Assembly (NCBI GenBank): GCA_024663395.1
Contig: JANFAH010000033.1
Span: 558,001-622,000, forward strand
Length of the DNA stretch: 64,000 nt
Direction of reading: 5' to 3'
Source of the DNA: Pisolithus tinctorius
Taxonomy: Eukaryota; Basidiomycota; Agaricomycetes; Boletales; Pisolithaceae
Shown: positions 12,481 to 23,670 of the stretch, one piece after another
Layout: each line of letters begins with the position of its first letter
Numbering within the stretch: the stretch's first letter is position 1
Program-made: the position numbers and the translations under genes
Notes under the pieces: model-generated
What the model was told of the DNA's origin: nothing
Database searches by the model: none
Seen by the model: the letters and a program-made list of their open reading frames with translations, nothing else

Positions 12481-13559
12481 TTGATACACTCCTTTTATTG
12501 TGGAATCAGTAAGCAGTCGTGCTACTGTAGAGTTCGTGCCAGGATAACCTATTGAATAGCTTGGTCTTTGGTTGGTGAAATGCAGCCTTGTACCGTCCTT
12601 TACATGCTGAGAAACTATCTGTTGCGCTGTCGAAGCCTAAGGTGTAATACTTTCACGAAGATACACTAGTACCTGTATGTTGTAGCTAGCTATGTTGTAT
12701 ATGCAACGCGCCACAATGTGGGATGGCATACTGAAAATATGTCACAGAAGGAATCTGAAAGGATCAGCAGGGAGGAATGCTGGTTGGTCTGGCACCCAGA
12801 TTTGCGGACAAGTAGCATCTATGGACCGTTTCCCGCAATGTGTAGACATCCCACTCATGTTGCTGATGTGTACCTCACATCGGTGATGGGGGTCACTCTA
12901 CACCCTTTACTGCATTGGTAACTTTGCATGTCCTGCACACCTTGACTTCCATCGGACCTGTACCATAACATGGCACATGCCCAGCAATGCAACAAGAACA
13001 GATATCAAATGTCAATGAGGTGAGGCGATGCCACACTTGGTGGGGGGGTGACGATTCGCGATGCGGTTCACTTGCACTATAGTCTTAACAAGTAAACATG
13101 TATCCTTGACGTATGTATCTCAATGGTACCCTCAGTAGCATATGCCCTAGTTCCATAGGGATTTACCATGACTGGCTGGTAGTTATAGTTGCCACTCGTT
13201 GATCAAGCATTGGCATGCGGGGCCAAAGACACAAGATTGTTGATTCGCTTAATGAGCGCCATCGTCATTCAAATGGTCCTTACGCACCCAAGATTTGCCA
13301 TGGACCAAAGGCAGGATTAGAGCCATGACATGTTAAGGGCTGATAGACATACTGCCATCATGGGAGGAAGCAGATGTGCAGCCAAAAAGGCACCTTTTTG
13401 TGTGTTACGACCATGGCATGGTTGTTTGGGCTGGCAGTCACAGGGTGTCAGATATGAGGAAAAGGATGGACGCACACGAACATTGCAAAGGCGGATCCAT
13501 AGGGTTCTAATTACACTCTACTTTCTGATGGTCTGTGTTCGACAGAGAGCATACTTAAT
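12481..13559. other. Intergenic, nothing recognised
   Basis: Short frames only. No protein family, transposon end or RNA gene recognised. Confidence 0.4.
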
Positions 13560-14005
13560 AATAGATAAGCCAAGAGTAATATCAGATGAACTCACTTGGA
13601 GGGCAAACAGTCAAATACACAGAAGTGTACATTCCGCCACACGACCACAATAAAGCTTAGGATTGGCAAAGCGACATAGCGTTTTAAGGGTATATGCAAC
13701 TTTACGATATGAGTGGGATTCAGGAAATTTGGGAGAAGGAAGGAGATGAGTAGGGTCTTGGGAAAAACAGGCATATGGCAGCTCTAATTGCAATGTAACT
13801 TGCAGGGGTCATCACCTGGGCATAGAATATAATTAATGGCGGATAATCCAAGAGTGATATCCAACGGAACCCATTTTAGGGCAAGTAACATTGTGTCCAG
13901 AAGGTTGACTTGTACCACGTGACAAACATAAATTTTAGGGTTGGCCGGGGAACATAGCGTTTTAAAGGTATATATCAATTTATCATGTGTGTTAGCAGAT
14001 TTTAC
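13560..14005. repeat. Diverged direct repeat, period about 275-280 bp
   Basis: Segments at about 13568-13715 and 13849-13995 share order and wording: CCAAGAGTRATATC, then GGGCAA, then GGYTGG, then ACATAGCGTTTTAA followed by GGTATAT. They are clearly related but diverged. They could be two decayed copies of a small element; no ends were defined. Confidence 0.5.
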
Positions 14006-14037
14006 CAAAATTTATGCGTTGGTTGATTTAACAGACT

Positions 14038-14697
14038 TTATAAAGGGGTTATAAGGGATAACCACAAAAATTGAATTTCAGTGATAACTGTATCATTGTC
14101 CAGGTACCATATAGCCCACTTTGGCCACTCATACTCGTCCATACACCCTGCCTTCTTACACAGGTGATGAATTTCTTCCAGGTAACAAACCAGATCAGCT
14201 GTTTTCCCTGAAAACTTGGGCACTTTGTCTGAAGACCTAGAGGGCATTTTCTCGAGTGGCTTTGGTTTGTCAGATGCCAGGGCACCTTGTCTGAGAAGCC
14301 TAAGGATATGCTGCCCTTCAGACAGTTCTTCTGGCTGGGCCATTCTCCTCCTCAGCTCCTGTGCTTCCATAGATGGAGATCTATACTTCAAGCGATGTTC
14401 CTTCTCGCACCTTTTCTCCTTGTGCCTGCAATACCTTCTTCTCTCCTCTTCCTCACTTGAGTTGCTTGATGAACTGTCTGTGGAGTAGGACCTCCTATGG
14501 CATCTACTCCTCGACTTGTCTGATCTTCTATGTCTGTGGTGACAGGACTTCAACTTATGCCTCATTCTATAACTCAACCTGGAAGTCGATCTGTACTTGT
14601 ATTTGTGTCTTGACCTCAACCTCAAGGATGACCTCTCCTTATATCCTGACCTATGTCTCAACCTTGACCTCAAGGGCAACCTTTCTCTGCCTATCAA
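14038..14697 (-). pseudogene. Gypsy-3 family gag fragment (copy A)
   Basis: The frame encodes a very Arg/Ser-rich N-terminal part (RSRLRHRSGYK and similar), a Glu-rich stretch (SSEEEERRR) and then PKFSGKTADLVCYLEEIHHL and EYEWPKWAIWYLD, which resembles the capsid start of Ty3/gypsy gag proteins. It begins (TTG, no ATG) only 6 bp from the LTR at 14704, in the position of a gag behind a 5' LTR on the minus strand, and loses similarity at about 14040, where the element is truncated. The strongly basic N-terminus is unusual for gag and could serve nucleic acid binding. Confidence 0.55.
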
Positions 14698-14703
14698 CCT
14701 TTC

Positions 14704-15289
14704 TGTTAAGTCCAGGTCTTCACCGGTCCAAGGCTGGTCCAGAGTCCGGTCAGGGGTCAGAGGGTAATACGAGATACCAAGGGGCTTGGACTATTGGACT
14801 TAGTGACTGTAGGCGCAGCGCTATTCCCTTGCATGGGCTGTAGTCCAGTCAAGAAGCAGAAGACAGAGGAATGGGGAGACTGGGTTAAGATGGGAACTAA
14901 GTTGATTTCAGACTGAGGCTAAACAGAATATCCTACAGCTTAAATACTAGCAGTAACCTAAGTGTAATGTAGCACTGGAGACTGGTCTGTGCTGGTACAG
15001 CGATGATTGGTAAACAGATTGGTAAGTAGTGTTACAAAGAATCTTATCAAGCAAAGAGTATGAACAAGGGATTACCAGGAACCGGGGCAGGACATGTGGC
15101 TGGGCCAGGTGTTACACTGGCCTGGTACTAACTGAGGGGACAATTCGACTGGGCACTGCCTTGCAGTGCCACACAAGCTAACACATTTCTGGGTTGAAGG
15201 GTTAAGGCCAGGACTGGGGAAAGGGTTGGATGGGACTGGTTGAGACCAGGGTAGAGCCGGTCTGGGGTGGTCTGGGCACAGTCATGACA
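14704..15289 (-). repeat. Gypsy-3 family LTR (copy A), 586 bp
   Basis: In plus orientation it reads TGTTAAG to CATGACA. It equals in length and order the split LTR 16600-16836 plus 30594-30942 (237 + 349 = 586 bp). In minus orientation gag follows directly, so it acts as a 5' LTR. A TATTTAAG (minus strand) at about 14941-14948 is a candidate promoter element. Confidence 0.85.
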
Positions 15290-15360
15290 GAACCAAAGGA
15301 TGTTTCTGAGTTTGATCCAATAACCAGCACTGGTGTTCAGTATTCTGTGAAGCTGGGTTC

Positions 15361-15528
15361 TCATTTCTGTTTTGGCTCTTCCAGTTCTGGGGATTCTGGA
15401 AGAGGAACTTCAGTGGGGAGCTTCCCAAGAGACAACTTAGCTAAATGGGGAGGCATTGCTTTCTTCCTTGCTTTGAGTGCCTCTTTCACTTTCATATATC
15501 TCTCCTTGTGGGCAACCCTAGCTGCCAT
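15361..15528 (-). CDS. Small ORF of 55 codons, possible retroelement remnant
   Basis: Starts ATG at 15528 and ends TGA at 15361-15363. The product is Lys/Glu-rich and predicted helical (KERYMKVKEALKARKKAM, LPTEVPLPESPELEEPKQK). It lies just outside the copy A LTR. It may be a gag remnant of the element into which copy A inserted. Function unknown. Confidence 0.25.
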   Translation of the reverse strand: MAARVAHKERYMKVKEALKARKKAMPPHLAKLSLGKLPTEVPLPESPELEEPKQK

Positions 15529-16050
15529 TCACCTGAGGTTGTACTTTACTTCCTGTTTGTCGGTTGAAGCCCCTCATGGTGGGCTCCAAGTGTAAGAAAG
15601 TGATTTCTGATGGCTGAGAACTCTGACTCTGGAAGAAGTAGGTTCTGCTCGAGTCAGGTTGACCCTGAAGGGGCTTTGCTCTGGATGCAGGGTAAGTACT
15701 TCAGACAAATGTAAAGGGAACTTGCCCAAGAAATTATTTCCTGTCTCTAAAGAAGAACCTTCACAGAAAGGAGCTGGAGTTTGCTCTCTAAAGCAAGAAC
15801 ACAGAGTAGATGGTGATGACTAGTACAGTGCTCTTGTCCCTGCTGTACTGTAGTTTCTAAGTGATGTGGCACATGCCATGACCACCCACATGCTTAGTCA
15901 GCTCTCTATCTTTCAACACCAAGTCTTTTTCAGCCACAACCCCTAAGTCCAAATCCCCCTCAACTCTCTCCTACACTCTTCACCCTCAAACCTTCCCTTT
16001 GACCCAACTGAAGCACAACTTCTCATAGGGAAAAGGTTCATGTTCCCTAC
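15529..16050. other. No recognisable gene
   Basis: About 0.5 kb between LTR-related pieces. No frame or repeat was recognised. Confidence 0.35.
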
Positions 16051-16599
16051 ACTGGGGTAGAGCCAGTCTGGGGTGGTCTGGGCATGGTTGTGACAGTATC
16101 CCCCTCTTGGAGCCAAGCCCACAAGGCTCCAATGAGGACAATGCTGAGATTGAAAGTTTTGTGTCTGACCTTGAAAATTAGTGGACTTCAGACCAGTTCA
16201 CCCCAGGTTTGGTTCTTCACTTCAACATGTCTATTTGCTGGTCCAGAACACCCTATGACCAAGACCTACTGCCCAACCTGACCCAGGCAATGAGTGAAGA
16301 GCTGCAGGTGGGCAGTGACAACAACAACCAGGCCATCTGGGGAAAGCTGGCTGAACACAAGAGGTGCAAGGCAAAGGTGCAGGAGGAAGCCTGGTTAGAG
16401 GCTGAGAGGCAGGAGCAAGCCTGGCTCAAAGAGGAAAGGGTGCACACAGAGGCAGAGGTGCAGAGAGAAGAGGCCATGTGCAAGGCTGAGGAGGCCAGAA
16501 AGGCAGATGCCTTGGTGGGTAGTTCAACCAGGGCCAGGTCAAATGTGGAGGTGATGAACCCCTGGTGAGTAATGACCAAGTGACTGGTAGTTGACTGGC
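16051..16599 (-). mobile_element. Gypsy-3 copy B, 3' end fragment
   Basis: It begins with about 45 bp of Gypsy-3 LTR (to TGACA at 16095), then the polypurine tract seen as GTATCCCCCTCTTGG (16096 onward), then internal sequence matching 30943-31480. It is cut at 16599 by the LTR of another Gypsy-3 copy. The rest of this copy is not in the window. Confidence 0.8.
16209..16568 (+). CDS. First exon of the Gypsy-3 antisense accessory gene (copy B)
   Basis: The 119-residue frame is homologous to 31056-31451 in copy C: HFNMSI, WSRTPY, LTQAMSEELQVGSDN, then a Lys/Glu/Ala-rich coiled-coil-like stretch with WLEAERQEQAWLKEERV, ending SNVEVMNP. It runs opposite to pol. The donor site GTGAGT follows at about 16566, but the intron is cut at 16599 by an LTR, so the zinc-cluster exon is missing. 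Upstream the same frame reads GSNEDNAEIESFVSDLEN before a stop, so the coding region once extended toward the LTR. Confidence 0.6.
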   Translation: MVLHFNMSICWSRTPYDQDLLPNLTQAMSEELQVGSDNNNQAIWGKLAEHKRCKAKVQEEAWLEAERQEQAWLKEERVHTEAEVQREEAMCKAEEARKADALVGSSTRARSNVEVMNPW

Positions 16600-16836
16600 T
16601 GTTAAGTCTGGGTCTTCACTGGTCCAAGGCCAGTCCAGAGTCTGGTCGGGGGTCAGAGGGTAATATGAGATACTAAGGGATTTGGACTATTGGACTTAGC
16701 AACTGAGGATGCAGCACTATTCCCTTGCATGGGCTGTAGTCTGGTCAAGAGGCAGAAGACAGAGGACGAGAGAGACTGGGTTAAGATGAGACTAGATTGA
16801 TTTCAGACTGAGGCTAAAACAGATTATCCTATGACT
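16600..16836 (-). repeat. Gypsy-3 copy C 3' LTR, left part
   Basis: Reads from TGTTAAG to the TGACT target duplication of Gypsy-2 at 16832-16836. The LTR resumes at 30594. Together the two parts rebuild a 586-bp LTR. Confidence 0.9.
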
Positions 16837-17485
16837 TGTTATGCTTGAGACAAGTGACTTTGTCAAATGGACTAGGCACAGAGGTCACAAGGGGAAAACT
16901 ACAGGCTGAACTTATCATAACCCCTATGGCTCAACTTGTTATTGACAAGTACTGACAGAGGTTTCCCCTGCTGGCAAGTTCTTCTGAGATCGCTGTGGAG
17001 AGGAAAGCAAGTACGAGTCAAAGATGATAGCTGAGTTGCAAGTAATCAAAAAACTGGGGATACGTAGTACAGCATGAGGGTTTAAATAACTCAGGACACG
17101 AGTACTGTATCAGTCATGCCATCAAGGCAGTAAGTATCTGCAGTAAGTAAAAGGAAAGCACATGACAAGTCAACCAGCAATGAAAGGAAGCTATACCAGC
17201 TGCACAATCAATGCACAGCAAGGAGCCTGTTCCCAGAGCTAAGTAGTGAACATAATTGAAATAACGTCCATCAGCTGCAGGCACAGCTATGAGTCAGAGT
17301 GACAAGGGCATACACAGCATCAGTAGGTATTGGAAATACCTCCAACACTGGTGATCTGAATGCTCTATGTGACTTCAGACCGAGGATGACCATGGCAAGG
17401 ACAAACAATGCAATGATGATGCACGTGACCCACATGACTTGGCATTTATGATGAAAAAGGAAAGAGCCCCTAGCAAAGTGTAACA
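16837..17485 (-). repeat. Gypsy-2 3' LTR, 649 bp
   Basis: Plus-strand ends TGTTATGC and GTGTAACA. Next to it lies TCACCCCCCCTCTAAGG, the polypurine tract in plus orientation. Compared with the 5' LTR it lacks 39 bp that lie between two AGTGAACAT repeats in the longer copy; most other differences are CG against TG or CA. Confidence 0.9.
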
Positions 17486-18299
17486 TCACCCCCCCTCTAA
17501 GGTCCTCAGACCCTTGAGGATGAGGCACGGGCATTGGCGGACATGTTGGAAAGGGGGCAATGGGAATGAGTTCAAGAGGCAATGGGCAATGGTGATGGTG
17601 GAGAGGGTGGTTCTTCGGTCATGTGGGTCCATTGTGGCAAGACCAATGTCCCAGGTAACGACACTGGTAGCAAGTGAAACAGTAGAGGGGGTGTCCCTCA
17701 GGAACCTTGGCACATCCCCCGAGGTAGAACCGAAGCTGATCAACAGGGACAGGGTAGAAGGGAGTTGCAAGGATATGATTGGTGCTGTGGATTGCGTTAA
17801 AATAGTCTTTGTCGATCCCAGCCCATGATCCATTATGTAGGAGAACCTCCCAAGATGACTCATGAAGTCCCATCCCCAACTGCCGTCCAACCTCTTTAAA
17901 AACTGTCACATTATCAATCATTTCCAATGGCAGGTCCCATTGGACTTCTCGATCAGTGGACAGCTTCATTTCGGGGACAACTGGCTTCTGTTTGGGTTTG
18001 ATTCATTCGAGAAGCTGAGAAGCCGCAGGGGCTAAGAACTCCCCTATCTGTTGATCGCAAAGATGATGGTAGGCACCACCTGTTACCGCTTCTAAGATGT
18101 CCACATACCCCTTTTCCAGCATTGAGACCATGATAACCTTGGCCAGAGGGGCCATCCTGGAGAGTTGGTGGGTCCTAAGCCTGTTCATAGCTCGTCCAAT
18201 CATGTCTGTTGCTCTGTAGATTTCAGACAGCAGCCCAAAATACTTAACTTGTTCCAGTGTGCACCCGTCAACATCGTCCCCATTGTTGAAGACGTCAAG

Positions 18300-18602
18300 T
18301 GTTACAATACATACTCTTTTCCTTTCTTTCTCTTTCCCTCTTCATCTTATTTAATCTTTTGATCTTATCTTATCACAAGGACCTGGCCCGGACTCCAGTC
18401 TAGGCCTCCCCTCACCTTTACCACATGTACCTTAGTATAAGTACCCTTGCTCAATCATCCAACTAGCCCTAAGCTAGTTCATTTGGGTCTACAAGTCCTA
18501 AAGTCACCTGCTTCTAAGCCATCCCCTCTTTCTTTTTCTTCTCTTTTCTTCTTGGTTCTTGGTGCGAGCCTACAACAAACCCTGTTGTTAGGTCTTGTCA
18601 CA
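18300..18602 (+). repeat. Gypsy-1 5' LTR, 303 bp
   Basis: TGTTACAATAC to TTGTCACA. A TATAAG lies at 18436-18441, with a predicted transcript start near 18471. It lacks a 70-bp segment present in the 3' LTR between two copies of CCTCACC-TTA. Confidence 0.95.
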
Positions 18603-18604
18603 CT

Positions 18605-18615
18605 TGAACTAGCTT
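18605..18615 (+). promoter_or_regulatory. Gypsy-1 primer-binding site, self-priming type
   Basis: TGAACTAGCTT starts two bases after the LTR. Its exact reverse complement AAGCTAGTTCA is at 18471-18481 in the same LTR, about 30-35 nt after the TATAAG, so the RNA 5' end could fold onto this site. Tf1 and sushi-group elements prime this way. Confidence 0.8.
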
Positions 18616-18909
18616 CTACTTGTTGTACCCTCGCACTGCTCGTCATCATTCCTTGTTTCCTTCGTGAAGGCTTGTGAGTGTACTCGCCAAGTCCCCCAGC
18701 CTCAGAACCCGACCCCAACCTCTATGTCCCGTACATCCCTGAGCGTCATTTACTCACCCTGCTCTTCAACCACAACCTCTACACTCTTCCGCCACCTCCC
18801 TCTTACCCCTTCTCTGTTGAATCTATCTTCCCCTGCTCACTCCCTGCTGAAGCCCAGCAACCCCACTATAACCTCCACCCTCATCAAAACTTGAAACGTC
18901 CAGATTGCT

Positions 18910-19968
18910 ATGGAAGGCATCCAGGACCAAATAACCGACCTCCAAAATGCCCTAGACACCCTCTGAGATGAAAACTACAGGCTAAACAACAGCCTAAGAA
19001 ACACCCAGGATACAATCGCAACCATTGAGGGTCAGCACAACCAATGGAATGCCCTCCCTGCAGATGTGATTCAGAGGAGGATAGAAGTGATGGCCAACCC
19101 GGGTCAGTATGCCAGTGATCAGGCCAAGTTTTCTGAATGGTGGGTCAAGATGAAGGTATGGGTCATGCAGAATAGGACCACCCTACCAACCACCCAAGAC
19201 AAATGTACCACAGTGTGGTCCCGCATGACAGGGCCTGTGGCTGGAAGGTTCGCCCAGGCCAAGTTCTCACTTGCTATCATCACCAGGGTGTGGCCTGACA
19301 CAGCTGAGATGATAGAAGATATTGATAGGTTCTTCACCCCTCAAACAGATGTTGAGTGGGCAAAAGCTCAGATGCACATGATGCGCCAAGGGAACTCTCA
19401 GTACAAAGAGTTCTATGCCAAGTTTGAGTCCCTGAAGGTCCAGGGGCATGTCACTGATGAAACTGCCGGCTTCCTACTGGAAAATGCCATTCACCCCGCC
19501 ATCGTGAAGGAAGCCCTAAGGAGGGGATACACACAAGGCAATTATCTCCAAATGACTATCGCCTTCCAAGAAGCTGCCCTTGCTAGGGACCGCTTCAAGC
19601 TTCTCTATAATCACTACCCTGATGAACCAGCTCCCCGCTCCTCTTATAACCGCCCTTCATATTCCCCCCACTTCACACCTACCAGTACTCAACCTGGTTG
19701 TGGCACCCCCATGGAAATTGGTGCTGCTCGCTTTCCTCCTCGTCCCATCCCCACCCATATCAAGTGCTTTGACTGCCAAGGGAATTGCTACGAACGTGAT
19801 TGCCCTCGTGCTAAAGGAAAGGGTTCTGCTAGACCCAACATATGGGAGGTAATGCAGGAGGCACAAGAGGCTGCCCTCCAGCAAATGTCATTTGAAGAGA
19901 TGCAGGCCTTCTTCTATGACAAACAGGTCAATGAGATGAAGACCCAGGGAAAAGAGTTCAGCCAGTAG
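18910..19968 (+). pseudogene. Gypsy-1 gag
   Basis: The capsid and nucleocapsid protein that packages element RNA. The ATG at 18910 opens MEGIQDQITDLQNALDTL, TGA at 18964-18966 replaces a likely CGA, and the frame then runs to TAG at 19966. It contains the retrotransposon gag core (AKFSEWWVKMKVWV, FFTPQTDVEWAKAQMHMMRQ, YKEFYAKFESLKVQGHVTDE) and a zinc knuckle at CFDCQGNCYERDCP in which the histidine and one residue are lost (expected C-x2-C-x4-H-x4-C). About 353 codons. Pol lies in the -1 frame relative to gag and is open across the gag stop, so a -1 ribosomal frameshift is the likely expression route in the live ancestor. Confidence 0.85.
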
Positions 19969-22900
19969 AGGATCGGGTCTCCACTGGCTATGTTTATAAT
20001 AAGTTTTCTGTCTTAGGCATTGACAATCTTCCTACCAAGCAGGATATATTTAACTCGGAGATTACTGTACCATCTGAAGAGGCGACCCCAGTGGGCACGG
20101 CCACAGATGTAAAACTATTGGTGCTTAATTCCTCTTGCGATAAAAATGAAAATACACCTACCCAGAGAACAAAATAAACCCCGAAAATAAGAACAGCTGA
20201 CCCAAAAGCCAAGTTGGAGTTGGAAGTGGTGTTAGAAGGATGAGAAAAGAAGTGGAGTGTGAGGGTGCTGGTAGATTCAGGAGCCAACGATACCTTCTTG
20301 GATAAGAAATGGGCTGATGAAAATGATGTTCCCCTGATCAAGCTTGGATGACCTGTCGCCATCCTCAATGTTGATGGAACCCCTAACGTGGCTGGCAATA
20401 TCACGCATGTCGCCTCCCTCATCATGAACTACCAGGGACATTGGGAGTCTGTATGGGCTCAGGTCACTATGCTTGGGACGCACCCCCTCATCCTTGGGTA
20501 CACCTGGTTACAAAAACATAACCCTGAGGTCTGCTGGGAGACCAAGCAGGTAAAGCTGTCCCATTGCCCTTGGGAGTGTCGTGATCTTGCCCCAAAGACA
20601 AGAGCGGAAAGGCAGGCTGAGGAACAAGAGGCACAGGACATGGAGTACCTCTATCCAAAGCTTCGCTCCACCAGAGTCCAGGCTGGTATTACCGAGGAAC
20701 TGGTTCCAAAGGAGTATCATCAGTATCTCAAAGTCTTCTCCAAGGAAGAGTTGGAAAGAATGCCACTTCGCAAACCATGGGATCATGCTATTGATCTCAA
20801 GGATACCTTTACTCCCAAGCATGGCCGCCTCATCCCACTCTCCATTGAAGAACAGAAAGAGGTATCAGACTTCCTCGAGGATCAACTGCATAAAGGATAC
20901 ATTCACCCCTCGAAGTCCCCCCAAACCTCTCCCGTCTTCTTTGTTCCCAAAAAGGATGGGAAGAAGCACATGGTTCAGGACTACCAGTATCTTAACGAAC
21001 ACACTGTCAAGAACACATACCCTCTCCCCCTCATCTCTCAGCTCGTCGATAAACTGAAGGGATGCAAGCTCTTCACTAAGATGGATCTTCGATGGGGTTA
21101 CAATAATGTCTGTGTCAAGGAAGGAGATGAGTGGAAAGCTGCTTTTGTCGCTCATAAAGGAGCCTATGAACTGCTGGTCATGTACTTCGGTCTTTGCAAC
21201 TCACCATCCACCTTCCAAAACATGATGAACGACATCTTTGGAGACATGGAGGATGTGCTCGTGGTATACATCGATGATCTAATGATCTTCACCAAAATGG
21301 ACGATGAGGCTGAGCACGACAGGATCATCCTGAAGGTGTTGAAAAGACTGGAAGAGAATGACCTGCTTGTCAAACCAGAGAAGTGCTTCTTTAAGCAAAA
21401 GCAGGTGGAGTTCCTGGGCATGGTGGTGGGGACCGATGGGGTTAAAATGGATGAAAGCAAGGTGAAGGCTATTACTGAGTGGCCGGTTCCCACAAAGGTC
21501 CACTCGGTCCGGGCTTTCCTGGGTTTAGCAAACTTTTACCACTGCTTCATCAAAAACTTTGCACAGATCGCTTGTCCCCTCAATGACCTCACAAGAAAGG
21601 ATCAGCTCTGGACTTGGGGCCCCTGAGAGCAGCAAGCTTTTGATGCCCTGAAGGCTGCCTTCACCACTGCCCCCGTCCTCGCCTTCCCAGATCAGGACAG
21701 AGAGTTCTGTTTGGAAACAGATGCTTCAGATTTTGCTACTGGGGCTGTTCTCTCTGTGAGGTGCGATGATGATCTTTGGTGACCTGTTGCCTTCTACTCC
21801 CACTCCATGTCCCCCCCCCCGAACAAAACTACCAGGTCTTTGACAAGGAGATGCTGGCCATAATCCGTGCCTTAGAAATGTGGTGACACTATCTTGAGGC
21901 CACCCCCTATCAATTCGAGGTCTGGACAGACCATTCCAACCTCCAGTACTTTATGAAGGCACAGAATCTAGACCACTGTCAGGCACGATGGGCCCAGTAT
22001 CTCTCTCGGTTTAACTACAAGCTGGTGTATAAACCTGGTTCCTCTATGGCTAAGGCAGATGCCCTCTCGAGACATGAAGATCATGAACCTGAAAGAGGAT
22101 CTGATAATCAAGGAGTCACACTCCTAGATCCCTCCAGGATAGCTGCCACTTTGTTAATCAGAGAGGATGTAGATCTCATCACTGCCTTGAAGTCTGCTTC
22201 CTTGGGAATGCCACAACTGGAAGGTTCTGTCTTCCAAGAAGGCCTGTATGTTTGTGAGGGAAGGGTCTATGTTCCCCCTGCAGCCAGAGTTCACACCCTG
22301 GAAAAGCACCATGATACTCTGCTTGCTGGTCATCCCAGTTGGAAGAAAACTCTGGAACTCGTCTCCCGCAACTATGTCTGGCCCGGTATGACTTCCACTG
22401 TTAAAGACTATGTCTCAGCATGCCACCGCTGCCAGATGGCTAAGAGTTCTAGGGTACCTCCTGCAGGAAAGCTCCTGCCAAACCCCATCCCAGAACGTCC
22501 TTGGACCGACATCTTGGTTGACTTCATGGAACTACTGGAAGCACAAGGTTTCGATAATGTCATGGTGGTGGTGGACAGGTTTTCGAAGGAGGTGGTCTTT
22601 GCCCCTACTACCAAAGAGGTTTCCTCGCTTCAGACCATAGAACTCTTCCAAGATCATGTGTGGACCCAGCATGGGTTACCCTCCTCCATCATCTCTGATC
22701 GTGGACCCCAGTTCGCCAGCACCTTCACTACTGAACTTTGCAGGATGCTTGGGGTCAAACCCAAACTCTCCACCACCTTTCATCCCCAGACAGATGGTCA
22801 GACAGAATGTCTTAACCAGGATTTACAGCAGTATCTCTGCCTCTTTGTCAACGACCGACAGGACTCTTGGCCTTCATGGCTCAAGGTCGCCCAGTTCTCC

Positions 22901-23659
22901 TACAATAACAAACAACAGGAGTCCACCAGCAAAAGTCCCTTCTCGGTTACTCGTTCCTACACTCCCAGGATGGGTGTGGAACCCTTCCTTTCCAAGGCGG
23001 AGGTGGCCACAGATCACGCTGTTGACCTTGCTAAGGTTTTGGAGGACACAAAGAGGGCCCTGAACAAAGCTGCAGAATGGATGAAGGTGTCCAAAGATAC
23101 AGCTCGGTCTGACGCTCCCTCCTACTCTGTCGGTGACATGGTCTGGTTGGAAACTTCACAGATTTCTCTCTCAGGTTGTCCTTCCCAGAAACTCACTGAA
23201 CAGTGGATCGGCCCCTACAAGGTTGTTTCACTCAAACCCAATGCGGTAGAGTTGAAACTTCCCAAGACTCTCAAAATCCATCTGGTCATTAATGTTTCTC
23301 AGGTCAAACCATACAGAGGACCTTTGGAGGGGCAGACTGTCACTCGTCCAGGACCAGTGGTGGGACACGAAGGCGATGAAGAGTTTGAGGTGGACTATGT
23401 CACTGATTCTCGTCTAAAAAGGAACAGACTTGAGTACCTCATCCATTGGAAGGGGTATCATGATGAGGACTGCACCTGGGAGCCCAAGTCTGCCTTGAAG
23501 TCTGCCCCTGGTGCTGTCAGAGACTTCCACTGTCGCAACCCTTCTGCTCCTCAGAAACTCTGTGGCATGGACTCCTCCCTCTTCTCCTCTCTCTTCAAAC
23601 CCCTAGAAAACTTTACCAACACTGTCCCTACCTTCAATTGCCTGGAAGTTGATTTCTAA
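19968..23659 (+). pseudogene. Gypsy-1 pol (protease, RT, RNase H, integrase, chromodomain)
   Basis: Aspartic protease LVDSGANDTFLD at about 20268-20303; RT with YPLPLISQLVDKLKG, MDLRWGYNNV and YIDD (21267-21278); RNase H with [15 protein letters not shown] (about 21710-21755); integrase zinc-binding HHDTLLAGH and CHRCQMAK; catalytic core around TDILVDFMEL, SDRGPQF and TDGQTECLNQ (D,D-35-E residues present); and a chromodomain at the end (EFEVDYVTDSRL, YLIHWKGYHDEDCTWEP), which in this group steers integration to modified chromatin. Breaks: TGA at 20239-20241, 20349-20351, 21624-21626, in LW-PVAFYSHSM and in EMW-HYLEA, most at plausible CGA arginines; TAA near 20175; and a frameshift at the run of ten C at 21811-21820. 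The last 568 codons (21953-23659) are fully open. Confidence 0.92.
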
Positions 23660-23670
23660 GGAGGGGATAG

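Noticed and set aside
14680..14950. Possible self-priming pair in the Gypsy-3 family
   Set aside because: The sequence after the copy A LTR (GAAAGGTTGATAGG on the minus strand) shares only about six complementary bases with the region below the candidate TATA. That is too weak, and the copy may be truncated there.
21811..21820. Run of ten C in Gypsy-1 as a programmed frameshift site
   Set aside because: It lies inside the RNase H domain, where live relatives read straight through. A slippage mutation is the simpler reading.
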